The notes: generated by a model not told the origin, from the sequence alone. DNA of 64,000 bases from an uncultured Lachnospiraceae bacterium (GCA_910583835.1 CAJTYM010000009.1:1-64000), one strand, 5' to 3'. Shown: positions 36,019 through 44,676, numbered from the stretch's first letter. Numbers and translations: made by a program.

Positions 36019-37185
36019 ATGAAAGACATAACCATTACAGACACCATCAAATATATTGGGGCAGATGACAAGGATATTGACTTGTTTGAGAGCCAATATG
36101 CAGTGCCGAATGGAGTATCATATAATTCATATGTAATTTTAGATGATAAAGTGGCAGTCATGGATACTGTGGATGCCAGGAGAGGCGAAGAGTGGATGAA
36201 AAACCTGGAACAGGCTCTCGATGGCAGGGATGTAGATTACCTGGTGGTTTCCCATATGGAGCCGGACCATGCAGCCAATATCCAGAGGATTGCGGAGAAA
36301 TACCCCAAAATGATTGTTGTGGGCAATGCGAAGACGTTCCCCATGCTGGCACAGTTCTTTGACATTGATTTGTCAGAGCGTTCTTTAGTTGTCAAAGAGG
36401 GGGAGACCCTGAATCTGGGAAGCCATGAGCTGACATTTGTGATGGCCCCGATGGTACATTGGCCGGAAGTTATGGTTTCCTATGAGAGCTCCGAGAAAAT
36501 CCTCTTTTCCGCGGATGGATTTGGCAAGTTCGGCGCGTTGGACACCGAGGAAGACTGGGCATGTGAGGCAAGGCGTTATTACTTCAATATTGTTGGCAAG
36601 TATGGCGCACAGGTGCAGGCATTGCTGAAGAAAGCGGCGGGTCTGGACATTCAGATGATTTGTCCCTTGCATGGTCCGATTTTAAAGGAGAATCTGGAAT
36701 ATTATATTGGCAAATACCAGGTATGGAGCAGCTACGAGCCGGAGGATGAGGGAATCCTGGTGGCTTATGCATCCATCCATGGACATACAGCTGCGGCTGC
36801 CAAGAAGTTAAAAGAAATCCTGGAAGCCAAGGGCGCTAAGAAAGTGGCAATTACCGATCTGTCCAGGGATGATATGGCGGAAGCCATTGAGGATGCTTTC
36901 CGCTATGACAAGATGGTGCTGGCAGCAGCGACTTATGACGGAGGGATTTTCCCCTGTATGGAAGATTTTCTCCATCACTTAAAGAGCAAGACTTACCGCA
37001 AGCGTACGGTTGCCCTGATGGAAAATGGTTCCTGGGCTCCGATTGCAGCGAAGAATATGCGGGCGCTCTTAGAACAGATGAAGGACATTACAGTCTGCGA
37101 CAAGGTGGTGACGATTAAGTCTGCCATGAAAGAAGACACCATTGCGGATATGGAAGCTTTGGCGGACGAGCTGATTGCGAAATAA
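36019..37185 (+). CDS. fprA: FprA-type flavodiiron protein
   Basis: A 388-residue A-type flavoprotein. The first ~240 residues are a beta-lactamase-like di-iron domain with H79-x-E81-x-D83-H84 (SHMEPDHAAN) and later His ligands (MVHWPEV, LHGP). The rest is a flavodoxin domain starting near ILVAYASIHGHTAAAA. Such proteins reduce O2 to water or NO to N2O and protect anaerobes. The ATG at 36019 has an AAGGAGGA site and is 16 bases after nfnB, so electrons may come from the same redox pool. A terminator follows. Confidence 0.92.
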   Translation: MKDITITDTIKYIGADDKDIDLFESQYAVPNGVSYNSYVILDDKVAVMDTVDARRGEEWMKNLEQALDGRDVDYLVVSHMEPDHAANIQRIAEKYPKMIVVGNAKTFPMLAQFFDIDLSERSLVVKEGETLNLGSHELTFVMAPMVHWPEVMVSYESSEKILFSADGFGKFGALDTEEDWACEARRYYFNIVGKYGAQVQALLKKAAGLDIQMICPLHGPILKENLEYYIGKYQVWSSYEPEDEGILVAYASIHGHTAAAAKKLKEILEAKGAKKVAITDLSRDDMAEAIEDAFRYDKMVLAAATYDGGIFPCMEDFLHHLKSKTYRKRTVALMENGSWAPIAAKNMRALLEQMKDITVCDKVVTIKSAMKEDTIADMEALADELIAK

Positions 37186-37213
37186 ATTTATATATTTTGT
37201 TTGAAAAAGAATT

Positions 37214-37256
37214 GGAGTAATTATGTAGTGAAATATTGCATAATTACTCCTAATTT
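37214..37256 (+). terminator. Terminator of the nfnAB-fprA operon
   Basis: GGAGTAATTATG pairs perfectly with CATAATTACTCC around a 13-base loop, followed by TAATTTTTT. Confidence 0.88.
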
Positions 37257-37337
37257 TTTGACAAATGCTGGTGATTTCTTGAATTTATGTTGAAATGATG
37301 ATAAGATGAAGCTATGAAATTAGGAAAGGGATAATAC

Positions 37338-38333
37338 ATGGCAAATATATATGATGGGGCATTTCGGACAATCTTAAATGACTGCCGAAAACTGATTATT
37401 CCGATAATCAATGAGATTTTTGGGGAGACATATACAGGGAGGAGGAAGGCAAATGCGAAGCATTTTTAAAATGCCTTCTGACGATTTGGCAGGTGGCGCA
37501 AAGCGACGCATGCCGATACCTATGGAAAGGAAGAAGAAATTCAGTTTTTTCCCAATGAGCATTTTATAGACCAGCAGGATGAGGCAGACAAAGAGCGTAT
37601 CACTGATACGAATTTTAGGATTTTCGGAAAAGTGCAGAAGAAATACCATATTGAATGTGAAAGCAGCCTACCAGATGGCAAGATTACAATCCGGCTTTTT
37701 GAGTATGATGCACAGATAGCGCTTGACGAGGGTGAGGTCACAGAGGAAACACTGACCGTGACATTTCCCCATACGGCTGTTTTGTATCTTCGGTCTTATC
37801 AAAAGACGCCAGATAAAATGAAGTATGTGATAATTACGCCGGGCGGAACAGTGCAGTATGATGTGCCGATTATGAAAGTACAGGCGTATTCACTGAATGA
37901 TATCTTTGAAAAAAGATTTTTGCTGCTGCTGCCATTTTATATTTTTTCACATGAGAAAAATTTTCCGGAGTATAATACTAATGAACAGAAACTGGAAGAA
38001 CTGAAAGCAGAATATCAGATTATCCTTAAAAGACTTGATGAATTGGAACGGCAGGGAGTAATCGGGGCATTTGACAAACGGACAATTATTGACTTGTCAG
38101 GTGATGTTATTAAGGAGATTGCACAGAAATATGAGAAGGTGCAGAAAGGCGTAGGTGATATGATGAGAGGCGCAATGATTGAAACGAGTGCAAGAAAATT
38201 AAAAAAAGAGGCAAATAGGGAGACGGCGCTCAGAATGCTGAAAATAGGTAAATTAACAATTGAGGAAATTGCAGAATATTCTGGTCTTAGTATTGCAGAA
38301 GTAGAGCAGCTTGCAGGGCTACAGACCGTATAA
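37338..38333 (+). pseudogene. Rpn/PD-(D/E)XK-transposase-like gene interrupted by a 90-bp insert
   Basis: The first 34 codons (MANIYDGAFRTILNDCRK...) and the codons from 37530 on (EEEIQFFPNEHF...) are parts of one protein that in intact relatives runs on directly; removal of 37440-37529 restores a frame of about 301 residues. The insert brings in-frame TAA at 37467 and a TGA shortly after. The family, common in Lachnospiraceae, resembles the Rpn recombination-promoting nuclease/transposase group. The downstream piece could in principle restart at a GTG at 37632 and give 233 residues, but no good ribosome binding site is seen. The C-terminal end (KIGKLTIEEIAEYSGLS) looks intact. Confidence 0.75.
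37440..37529 (+). mobile_element. 90-bp insert carrying the dispersed repeat core
   Basis: This segment interrupts the gene above and is a multiple of three in length. It contains GGAAGGCAAATGCGA, an AAATGC-gaa-GCATTT hairpin, and TTGGCAGGT followed by the core gcaaagcg..tgccgatacc (37498-37521). The same order GGAAGGC-AATGCGA-TGGCAGGT-core occurs in the centre of the foldback element at 22767-22826. No long inverted ends are visible, so how it moved is unclear. The exact ends are uncertain by a few bases because the flanks are purine rich. Confidence 0.65.
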
Positions 38334-38437
38334 TTATAGAATTATAAACGAATTTCGTAAACCTTGCAGTAAAGAAAAGGAAAAATTGTTGCAATTAGGG
38401 AGAAAGATTTGTGATATGAAAGCTGCCCCCAATGCTT

Positions 38438-38777
38438 TCAATACAGTATATTCTTGGAGATGAGCTGCCCGTGATTATAGTAAATATCATCGTCGGAGGT
38501 GATTTTCCGGTGGATTTTTATAGGATTGCCGAACGCAATGACATTGGCGGGGATATCTTTGGTCACCACGGAACCTGCGCCGATGACAGAGTTGTCCCCG
38601 ATATGTACGCCGGGAAGGATGGTGACATTGGAGCAAATCCATACATTTTTGCCGATAAAGACCGGTTTGTTAAGCTTCCATCTGCTGCAGATATTCATAG
38701 TAATGGTCGTCTTTGACAGTCAATCCCATTACTTTATAAATTTTGCCGGAATTCATGATTTCTTCAAATTCAGTCAT
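38438..38777 (-). pseudogene. Broken hexapeptide acetyltransferase
   Basis: An ATG at 38777 overlaps the stop region of the upstream acetyltransferase by eight bases and opens MTEFEEIMNSGKIY, like a maltose/galactoside acetyltransferase start, but it stops at 38670. In another frame (from about 38698) a good left-handed beta-helix C-terminus is read: KPVFIGKNVWICSNVTILPG and then GDNSVIGAGSVVTKDIPAN. The middle of the enzyme (about 100 residues) is missing and the frames do not match, so this is a deletion remnant. Confidence 0.65.
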
Positions 38778-39411
38778 CTGCATACTCCTGTTCAGCCTGT
38801 TCGGGAAGGGGGTCGAATTGCTGTAAATCATCGTCGGTAATCTCGCGGATTACTTTACACGGCGCTCCAGCGGCAAAGCACATGGGCGGTATGTCTCTTG
38901 TGACAACGCTCCCGGCGCCGATAACCGCTCCCATGCCGACAGTTACCCCGGCACAGATGACGGCGTTGCTGCCAATCCATGCATAATCCTCTATGGTGAC
39001 TTCTTTGCAGTACATTTCCCCATGGGGGCGCAGTTTGTAATGCAGTGGATGGTTTGTGGCGCTGATGACGACGTTCGGCGCAATCAGGACCCCTTTACCG
39101 ATGTTGATTTTATAATCATCCACCAATGTGAGGTTTGAATTGATATAAGTGCCGTCCCCGATGGTAACCGTATTGCCCATGGCGAGCGTAAGCGGAGGCT
39201 CAATCCACACATCTTTTCCGCATGAGGCAAATAGTTTCTGCCATAGTTCCTTTCTCTTTTCATTCTCGTTGGGGCTGGTTTGGTTAAATTGCCGGCAGAG
39301 AGTCCTGGCAGATATCTGCTGGTCCAGGTTTTCTCCCGTATCGACCCACAATAAGCCTTGTGCCCTTCGCTTAGCCATCGGCAGTTTATCGGAAAAATTG
39401 TTTTTATCCAT
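38770..39411 (-). CDS. Sugar O-acetyltransferase (maltose/galactoside acetyltransferase type)
   Basis: A 213-residue protein with an N-terminal Mac-type helical region and hexapeptide repeats forming a left-handed beta-helix (for example IGDGTYINSNLTLVDD, IGSNAVICAGVTVGMGAVIG). The catalytic His is in SATNHPLH, as in LacA/Maa. It would move acetyl from acetyl-CoA to a sugar hydroxyl. It is divergent from the AraC-type gene at 39577, which could control it. The C-terminus overlaps the start of the broken paralogue. Confidence 0.85.
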   Translation of the reverse strand: MDKNNFSDKLPMAKRRAQGLLWVDTGENLDQQISARTLCRQFNQTSPNENEKRKELWQKLFASCGKDVWIEPPLTLAMGNTVTIGDGTYINSNLTLVDDYKINIGKGVLIAPNVVISATNHPLHYKLRPHGEMYCKEVTIEDYAWIGSNAVICAGVTVGMGAVIGAGSVVTRDIPPMCFAAGAPCKVIREITDDDLQQFDPLPEQAEQEYADD

Positions 39412-39576
39412 TGACGTTCCTCCTGTAAATGTGGGGTCTGCCCACTTTGCCCTTGCGTCTGGATGGGGCTGTTGCTATAATTATATTATCCCATATCAAG
39501 AAAAGATATATTTTTATTGCCTTAAAATATCAGAATATTATCTTTTTGGATAATACTTTCACCATAGAAAGGATGC

Positions 39577-40518
39577 ATGATGGAACACAAGGACTACGAT
39601 TGGCCCTGGGGGGAGATGGATACGGTTCCCATTGACAATGAGTTGAATACCTTGCTTCGGCTGAATCCTGAATTTCCCTTTGCAGTTTCGTTTGATAATC
39701 TGTCTTCCTATAAGAACAGATTGGTAAACTGGCACAAACAGGGTTCCATAGAAATGTCTGTCGTGACGGAGGGCATAGTAACGGTGAATCTGCTGAATCA
39801 TCGGGAGCAGGTAAAAGCTGGAGAGGGTTTTGTGATTCTTCCTGGCATACTGCACAGTATTTCTGGCAATGAAACGCAATGTCCTGCAAAGTACCGGACC
39901 ATGTTTTGCGACCCATGCCTGCTGACCGGATTCAGGGGCAGCTATTTTGAGAAGCATTATTATAAGCCGGAAATCATTAACCGGAACGGTTTTTTCCATC
40001 TTTCCATAGCCGATGGGCTATTGCGCTCATGGGAAAATGAACTGCGTGATATTTTCCTGGATAATTACTGGGGGGACGCCTATCTGCAATGTCAGATTCA
40101 GCAAAAGCTGCAGCGAATGTGGATTGATTTATGGGAAAACCTTATTGCAGTTCAGGAAAAAGGCCCATATAGGGCAGATGATTCCAGGCTTTTTAAAATT
40201 ATAGATTTTATCCAAAGCAATTATCAAAAGAAGTTCGTGCTGGACGAATTATGCGCCTGCGTCAATCTCAGCCGGGGCGCTTGCTGCAGGTATTTCAAAA
40301 ATATGATGCATATGTCAGTATCCGATTACCTCAACGAATACCGTCTGTCCCAGGCGCTTTTCCTGTTGCAGAATACGGACCAGAGCATAACGGAAATTGC
40401 AGTTCAGTCAGGTTTTTCTACAACAAGTTATTTTATCAGCAGGTTTAAAGACAAAATGATGGCAACGCCTCTTGAATATAGGATGAAAAATAAAATGAAA
40501 TATGTTGAAGACAATTGA
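39577..40518 (+). CDS. AraC family transcriptional regulator
   Basis: A 313-residue regulator with an N-terminal cupin-like sensing domain (about 20-160; GEGFVILPGILHSI is the usual cupin segment) and a C-terminal pair of helix-turn-helix motifs (about 205-305; LDELCACVNLSRGACCRYFK and SITEIAVQSGFSTTSYFISR). Two neighbouring ATGs (39577 and 39580) are both possible after AGAAAGGA. It is divergent from the acetyltransferase across 165 bases, which suggests that it senses a sugar-like ligand and acts on that promoter, but no ligand is known. Confidence 0.88.
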   Translation: MMEHKDYDWPWGEMDTVPIDNELNTLLRLNPEFPFAVSFDNLSSYKNRLVNWHKQGSIEMSVVTEGIVTVNLLNHREQVKAGEGFVILPGILHSISGNETQCPAKYRTMFCDPCLLTGFRGSYFEKHYYKPEIINRNGFFHLSIADGLLRSWENELRDIFLDNYWGDAYLQCQIQQKLQRMWIDLWENLIAVQEKGPYRADDSRLFKIIDFIQSNYQKKFVLDELCACVNLSRGACCRYFKNMMHMSVSDYLNEYRLSQALFLLQNTDQSITEIAVQSGFSTTSYFISRFKDKMMATPLEYRMKNKMKYVEDN

Positions 40519-40568
40519 AATTTTGTTTCGTTATAATAAACAGACAGATAGAAAACGATTTCCTGACA

Positions 40569-41120
40569 ATGGAGATCACCAATGAAACCGGAGCAAAGGA
40601 GGCGGATAGAATCGATAAGGAAGAATATTTCAGTTATCTTCTGGATACATACGAGCGGCTGGTATATTCCATCTGTTTTAAGATGGCAGGAAACCAGTTT
40701 GATGCAGAAGATCTGACACAGGAAACTTTTTTATCCATCTATAAGAATCTCGCCTCTTTCCAACGGGATTATGAAAAAGCATGGGTATGCAGGATTGCCA
40801 CCAATAAGGGGCTGGATTTCCTGAAAAGTGCAAAGCGTCGCAGCGAACCGAAAGAAGATACTTATTTTGAAGAATTAAAGGACCAGAAAGCAAGCCCCGA
40901 GGAGGCATATTTACAGCAGGAATCCAAGGAATATGTTTACACTATCTGTCAAAGCCTGAAAAGTCCTTACAAAGAAATTGCAACCGAACATTTCTATCGG
41001 GAAAAGACGGCAAAAGAGATTGCCATGGAAACAGAAAAAAGTATTAAAACTGTCCAGACCCAGATTTACCGGGCAAAAGGTATGATACGCAAGATGATGG
41101 AAGGGAGGGCGGTCGGATGA
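40569..41120 (+). CDS. ECF-type RNA polymerase sigma factor
   Basis: A 183-residue sigma-70 family factor with region 2 (DAEDLTQETFLSIYKNL) and region 4 (EKTAKEIAMETEKSIKTVQTQI, quoted in part) but no region 3. It would redirect RNA polymerase to envelope or stress genes and be held by the anti-sigma encoded next. The start is uncertain: a TTG at 40515 gives 201 residues, but the ATG at 40569 fits the usual N-terminus better. It overlaps the next gene by four bases (ATGA). A TATAAT at 40532 has no well-spaced -35. Confidence 0.85.
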   Translation: MEITNETGAKEADRIDKEEYFSYLLDTYERLVYSICFKMAGNQFDAEDLTQETFLSIYKNLASFQRDYEKAWVCRIATNKGLDFLKSAKRRSEPKEDTYFEELKDQKASPEEAYLQQESKEYVYTICQSLKSPYKEIATEHFYREKTAKEIAMETEKSIKTVQTQIYRAKGMIRKMMEGRAVG

Positions 41121-41791
41121 CAAGGGAAAAAGCTACAACAATCAGGCAGGAAGAAGGGAACTGCCATATTACGAAAGAACAGTTCTGCGACTGGCTGGCA
41201 GGCGAGCTGCCCCCGGACGAGGAGACAGAGTTTCTGGGACATATCGGGAACTGCACATTCTGCGCAGGACAGTTTGCGAGCTGGATGGAATTGTCGCCGG
41301 GAGGCTTTGCAGGACAGTCTGCAGGCTGGATGGAATCACTGCCGGAGGATTCCGTGAATCAGATAGAATTGCCGCCGCAAATATCTGCAGTTCAGACGAA
41401 AATGCCGGAACCACCTGCTTATCTGAAAGAAGAGATACTGCAGAGGACACAGCAGATAGACGTGCAGATGACAGTGCGTGTCAAGGAGCGGTCGCGGCAG
41501 ATGCAGCTTTTCATGTACAGCCTCAAAGTGGGGATGGCAGTGGTAACATCTATATTCTTGCTGCTGCTGACAACCAATATCCAGAGCCTGCAGCCTGAGG
41601 ATGTCCAGAACTGGAGGATGGAGCAGAGAGAGCAGCGGCAGGAGCGGCAGGAAGAGGGGATGAGCCTTACCGATACGTTAAACAGGAAGAGTAGGGAGGT
41701 ATCCAGTTTTCTGAATGAAATAAGCAATGGCCTGTTCCGTATGGGAACAGAGGGCACAGAATATCAAAGAAATCAGGAGGTAACGAGATGA
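41117..41791 (+). CDS. Zinc-finger anti-sigma factor
   Basis: A 224-residue protein with the zinc anti-sigma motif H42-x3-C46-x2-C49 (HIGNCTFC), one membrane segment at about 131-155, and a Gln/Glu/Arg-rich outer part. It should bind the sigma factor in the cytoplasm and release it on a signal. A 17-residue stretch (GQFASWMELSPG..) is duplicated in degenerate form (GQSAGWMESLPE..) before the membrane segment. It overlaps both neighbours by ATGA, which implies coupled translation. Confidence 0.82.
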   Translation: MTREKATTIRQEEGNCHITKEQFCDWLAGELPPDEETEFLGHIGNCTFCAGQFASWMELSPGGFAGQSAGWMESLPEDSVNQIELPPQISAVQTKMPEPPAYLKEEILQRTQQIDVQMTVRVKERSRQMQLFMYSLKVGMAVVTSIFLLLLTTNIQSLQPEDVQNWRMEQREQRQERQEEGMSLTDTLNRKSREVSSFLNEISNGLFRMGTEGTEYQRNQEVTR

Positions 41792-42354
41792 CAAGGAAAA
41801 AGAGTGGATTTTTAACTTTTTGCTTTTCCCTGATGCCAGGCGCCGGGGAAATGTATATGGGATTTATGAAACAGGGTATCAGCATTATGGCGGTCTTTTG
41901 GCTGGTGGTGTTTTTCGCTTCATTTTTGAATATTGGGCCGGCATTGTTTATACTGCCGATTCTGTGGTGCTATAGTTTTTTCAATGTCCATAATATCAGA
42001 GGAATGTCTGACGAGGAATTTTATGCGCTGGAGGATGATTACCTCTTCCATATGGATGAGGATCTGTTCAGAGGAAAGCTGAAAGGCAAACAGAACAATC
42101 TGTTGGCTTCTGTGCTCATCATTATCGGCGTAGTAATCTTGTGGCATCGTTTCAGCGGCTATATGATGTGGCTGCTTCCGAATTCCATATACTGGGATAT
42201 TATGGACAATGTTCCGCAGGTGGTGATTGCAGTGCTGCTTATCTGGTGCGGCATCTACCTGATTCGCGGTAAGAAAAAGGAACTGGATGGGCAGGCGCAG
42301 GAAGAGAAAGAACTGAAAGCAGAAGAGATTGGACCAAAAGAGCAGGAGGGATGA
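41788..42354 (+). CDS. Membrane protein of the sigma operon, TM2-like
   Basis: A 188-residue protein with an N-terminal pair of hydrophobic segments introduced by FCFSLMPGAGEMYMGFMKQG, which resembles the TM2 domain, then an acidic Tyr/Asp/Glu segment, two more membrane segments (about 108-125 and 140-155) and a Lys/Glu-rich tail. The role is unknown. Its overlap with the anti-sigma gene suggests that it takes part in the same envelope response. Confidence 0.7.
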   Translation: MTRKKSGFLTFCFSLMPGAGEMYMGFMKQGISIMAVFWLVVFFASFLNIGPALFILPILWCYSFFNVHNIRGMSDEEFYALEDDYLFHMDEDLFRGKLKGKQNNLLASVLIIIGVVILWHRFSGYMMWLLPNSIYWDIMDNVPQVVIAVLLIWCGIYLIRGKKKELDGQAQEEKELKAEEIGPKEQEG

Positions 42355-42358
42355 TGGT

Positions 42359-42661
42359 ATGAGAACCAGAAGAGTTGGAAGCATTACTTGCGGAATCCTG
42401 ATGATAGTGTTTGGAGGGCTGTTTCTGGTCCATATGTTTTACCCGCCGCTGTCGTTGGGGCTGATTATGAAATTGTGGCCGCTGATATTGATTGCATTAG
42501 GCTGCGAGATGCTTATCTCCAATATCCACAGGGGGGAAGAGCAGGAGGAAGCGCTCAAATACGATGGAGGGGCAATCTTCCTGGTGTTCCTGCTGACGTG
42601 TTTTTCTGTGGGGATGGGCATTATAGAATGGTTTGTAAGCAATGTATATGCCTTGTATTAA
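42359..42661 (+). CDS. Small membrane protein, LiaF/DUF5668-like
   Basis: A 100-residue protein with three membrane segments. The pattern GSITCGILMIVFGGLFL then LIMKLWPLILIALGCEML matches the N-terminal membrane domain found in LiaF-type and phage-shock-related proteins. The ATG at 42359 follows GCAGGAGGG and is five bases after the previous stop. It is the last gene of the sigma operon; a terminator follows at 42717. Confidence 0.72.
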   Translation: MRTRRVGSITCGILMIVFGGLFLVHMFYPPLSLGLIMKLWPLILIALGCEMLISNIHRGEEQEEALKYDGGAIFLVFLLTCFSVGMGIIEWFVSNVYALY

Positions 42662-42716
42662 GAATGGGAGCCAGGATGGGGAATCCTGAGTTGGTTCCCA
42701 GAATCAGGTTTTTTAG

Positions 42717-42745
42717 GCGGGATGGCTTCGGCTGTCCCGTCTTTT
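42717..42745 (+). terminator. Terminator of the sigma operon
   Basis: CGGGA-tg-GC, a TTCG tetraloop, GC-tg-TCCCG, then TCTTTTGT: a GC-rich stem with a small internal loop and a T-rich tail. Confidence 0.75.
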
Positions 42746-42761
42746 GTCATCTTTTTGATTC

Positions 42762-42846
42762 TTGACAGTCTATACATACTATGGTAACTTATTAAGAGGG
42801 CATACATGTGGCAGCAGGTAAGACAATGCTTATCTGCTGCGTTTTT
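42762..42846 (+). promoter_or_regulatory. agcS leader with short ORF and terminator hairpin (possible attenuator)
   Basis: TTGACA at 42762-42767 has a poor -10 at the 17-base position (TAACTT). A 14-codon reading frame (42806-42850, MWQQVRQCLSAAFL) follows an AAGAGGG site, and inside it lies a strong terminator: GCAGCAGGTAAG/CTTATCTGCTGC then GTTTTTG. The symporter start is 36 bases further on. The layout would suit transcription attenuation, but it could also just be a terminator, with agcS served by another promoter. Confidence 0.5.
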
Positions 42847-42881
42847 GTAATGTAGCAAACAAAGGAAGAGGAGTGAATAGT

Positions 42882-44372
42882 ATGATTGAGATGGTTGAAA
42901 AGATCAACGGCGCCATTAACAGCTTTGTCTGGGGCATTCCCATGCTGGTGCTGCTGGTGGGCACGGGCATTCTGATGACTTTGCTGACCAAGGTGTTCCA
43001 GATTTCCCATTTTGGCTACTGGATGAAGCACACGCTGGGCAGCATTTTTACGGACCGGCACATCACGAAACATACCGGGTCGGATGATAAGTCAATTTCC
43101 CAGTTCCAGTCATTGTGTACGGCATTGGCGGCTACCATAGGGACCGGTAACATCGTGGGCGTGTCCAGTGCCTTGATTTTCGGCGGACCGGGAGCAATCT
43201 TCTGGATGTGGATTGTGGCATTTTTCGGTATGATGACAAATTATTCCGAGAATGTCCTCGGTATCTATTACCGCAAGAAGAATGAGAAAGGAGAATGGAG
43301 CGGCGGAGCCATGTACTATCTGAGAGATGGTCTGGGCGCAAAGAAAGGCATGAAAGGCATTGGCGCAGCATTGGCAGTCCTGTTTTCCTTATTCTGTCTG
43401 CTGGCTTCTTTTGGAATCGGCAATATGAGCCAGATTAATTCCATTGCGGGCAATATGAAAGCAGCTTTCCATATTCCTACGCTTGCCACCGGTATTGTAC
43501 TGATGGTGCTTGCCGGGCTGGTAATTTTGGGCGGTATCAAGAGGATTGCTTCTGTGACTGAGAAATTAGTGCCGGTGATGGCGGTTTTATACATAGTAGG
43601 CGCTGTAGTTGTATGTGTTATAAATATCGGGCAGTTTGGCGCGGTGTTTACGGCAATTTTTAAGGGAGCATTTGCCATGAAAGCTGTGGGCGGCGGCATT
43701 GTCGGTTCCGGCATCAAGCTGGCAATCACCTGGGGCATGAAGCGCGGCGTTTTCTCCAACGAGGCTGGACTTGGTTCCTCCGTTATGGTGCATTCCAGTT
43801 CCAACGTAAAGGAACCCGTGCGCCAGGGAATGTGGGGTATCTTTGAGGTGTTTGCCGATACAATTGTTGTCTGTACATTGACGGCATTTGTGGTACTGTC
43901 TTCCGGTTTGGTGGATTTGGAAACCGGTGAAGTGTTAAGCAGTTCGGAAGGTTCTGCTTTGGTTGGAGAAGCGTTCTCCAAAGTGTTTGGCACCTTGGGA
44001 CCAGCTTTTATCGCAGTTGCCATCCTTCTGTTTGCGTTCTCCACGGTGCTTGGCTGGAGCCATTATGGGACAAAGGCGTTTGAGTATCTCTTTGGCTCAA
44101 AGGCAACGATTATTTACCGTGTCATATTCATTGTATTTATTGTGTTTGGGGCGACCATGAATCTGCAGCTGGCGTGGGATTTGTCCGATACATTTAACGG
44201 TTTGATGGCTATCCCCAACTTGATTGGCGTGTTGGCCTTGTCGCCTGTTGTAGTCAGGATTACCGCTAACTACGTGCAGCGCAAAATCAAAGGGTATGAT
44301 GTGAAGCCTATGCTTTCCGCTTTTCCCAAGATTCAGGAAGAGCAGGAACAGGGGCTGGATGAGAGTGACTGA
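42882..44372 (+). CDS. agcS: Sodium:alanine/glycine symporter (AGCS family)
   Basis: A 496-residue membrane protein with about ten or eleven hydrophobic segments. The AGCS family signature TGNIVGVSSALIFGGPGAIF is clear, with ITWGMKRGVFSNEAGLGS and the FFGMMTNYSENVLG region. It imports alanine or glycine with Na+. The start is the ATG at 42882 with GAGGAG eight bases upstream, not the in-frame GTG at 42873. It stands alone behind the leader described above. Confidence 0.93.
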   Translation: MIEMVEKINGAINSFVWGIPMLVLLVGTGILMTLLTKVFQISHFGYWMKHTLGSIFTDRHITKHTGSDDKSISQFQSLCTALAATIGTGNIVGVSSALIFGGPGAIFWMWIVAFFGMMTNYSENVLGIYYRKKNEKGEWSGGAMYYLRDGLGAKKGMKGIGAALAVLFSLFCLLASFGIGNMSQINSIAGNMKAAFHIPTLATGIVLMVLAGLVILGGIKRIASVTEKLVPVMAVLYIVGAVVVCVINIGQFGAVFTAIFKGAFAMKAVGGGIVGSGIKLAITWGMKRGVFSNEAGLGSSVMVHSSSNVKEPVRQGMWGIFEVFADTIVVCTLTAFVVLSSGLVDLETGEVLSSSEGSALVGEAFSKVFGTLGPAFIAVAILLFAFSTVLGWSHYGTKAFEYLFGSKATIIYRVIFIVFIVFGATMNLQLAWDLSDTFNGLMAIPNLIGVLALSPVVVRITANYVQRKIKGYDVKPMLSAFPKIQEEQEQGLDESD

Positions 44373-44446
44373 TTTGCCTGGAATCCTCGCAGGATTTGAG
44401 GAGTCTTGCCCGCTTTGTTCCTTCAAAAATAGAAATATCATAAATG

Positions 44447-44490
44447 CCAAACAGGCCTTCTCAGTAAAGTTGAGAAGGTCTGTTTGGTTG
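44447..44490 (+). terminator. Terminator of agcS
   Basis: CCAAACAG-gc-CCTTCTCA pairs with TGAGAAGG-t-CTGTTTGG around a seven-base loop, followed by TTG. A long and stable stem. The rest of the 305-base gap to the next gene holds a possible promoter (TTGGAA at 44576, 17 bases, TAAAAA) and nothing else I recognise. Confidence 0.8.
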
Positions 44491-44676
44491 TAAGCGCCTT
44501 TGCGAATGGCGTGGGAGTTAACTGTAACCTGTGTGGCAGCCGTTTTGTCGTAAAAAGACATAATGGTTGCCATTTTTGGAAAAAAGTTGTATACTTATTA
44601 AAAATTATACTGCTCGCATAATCTCTTGATGGAAGGGATCGAACAGGGAATTTTAAAAACTAAAAGGAGGATGGAT

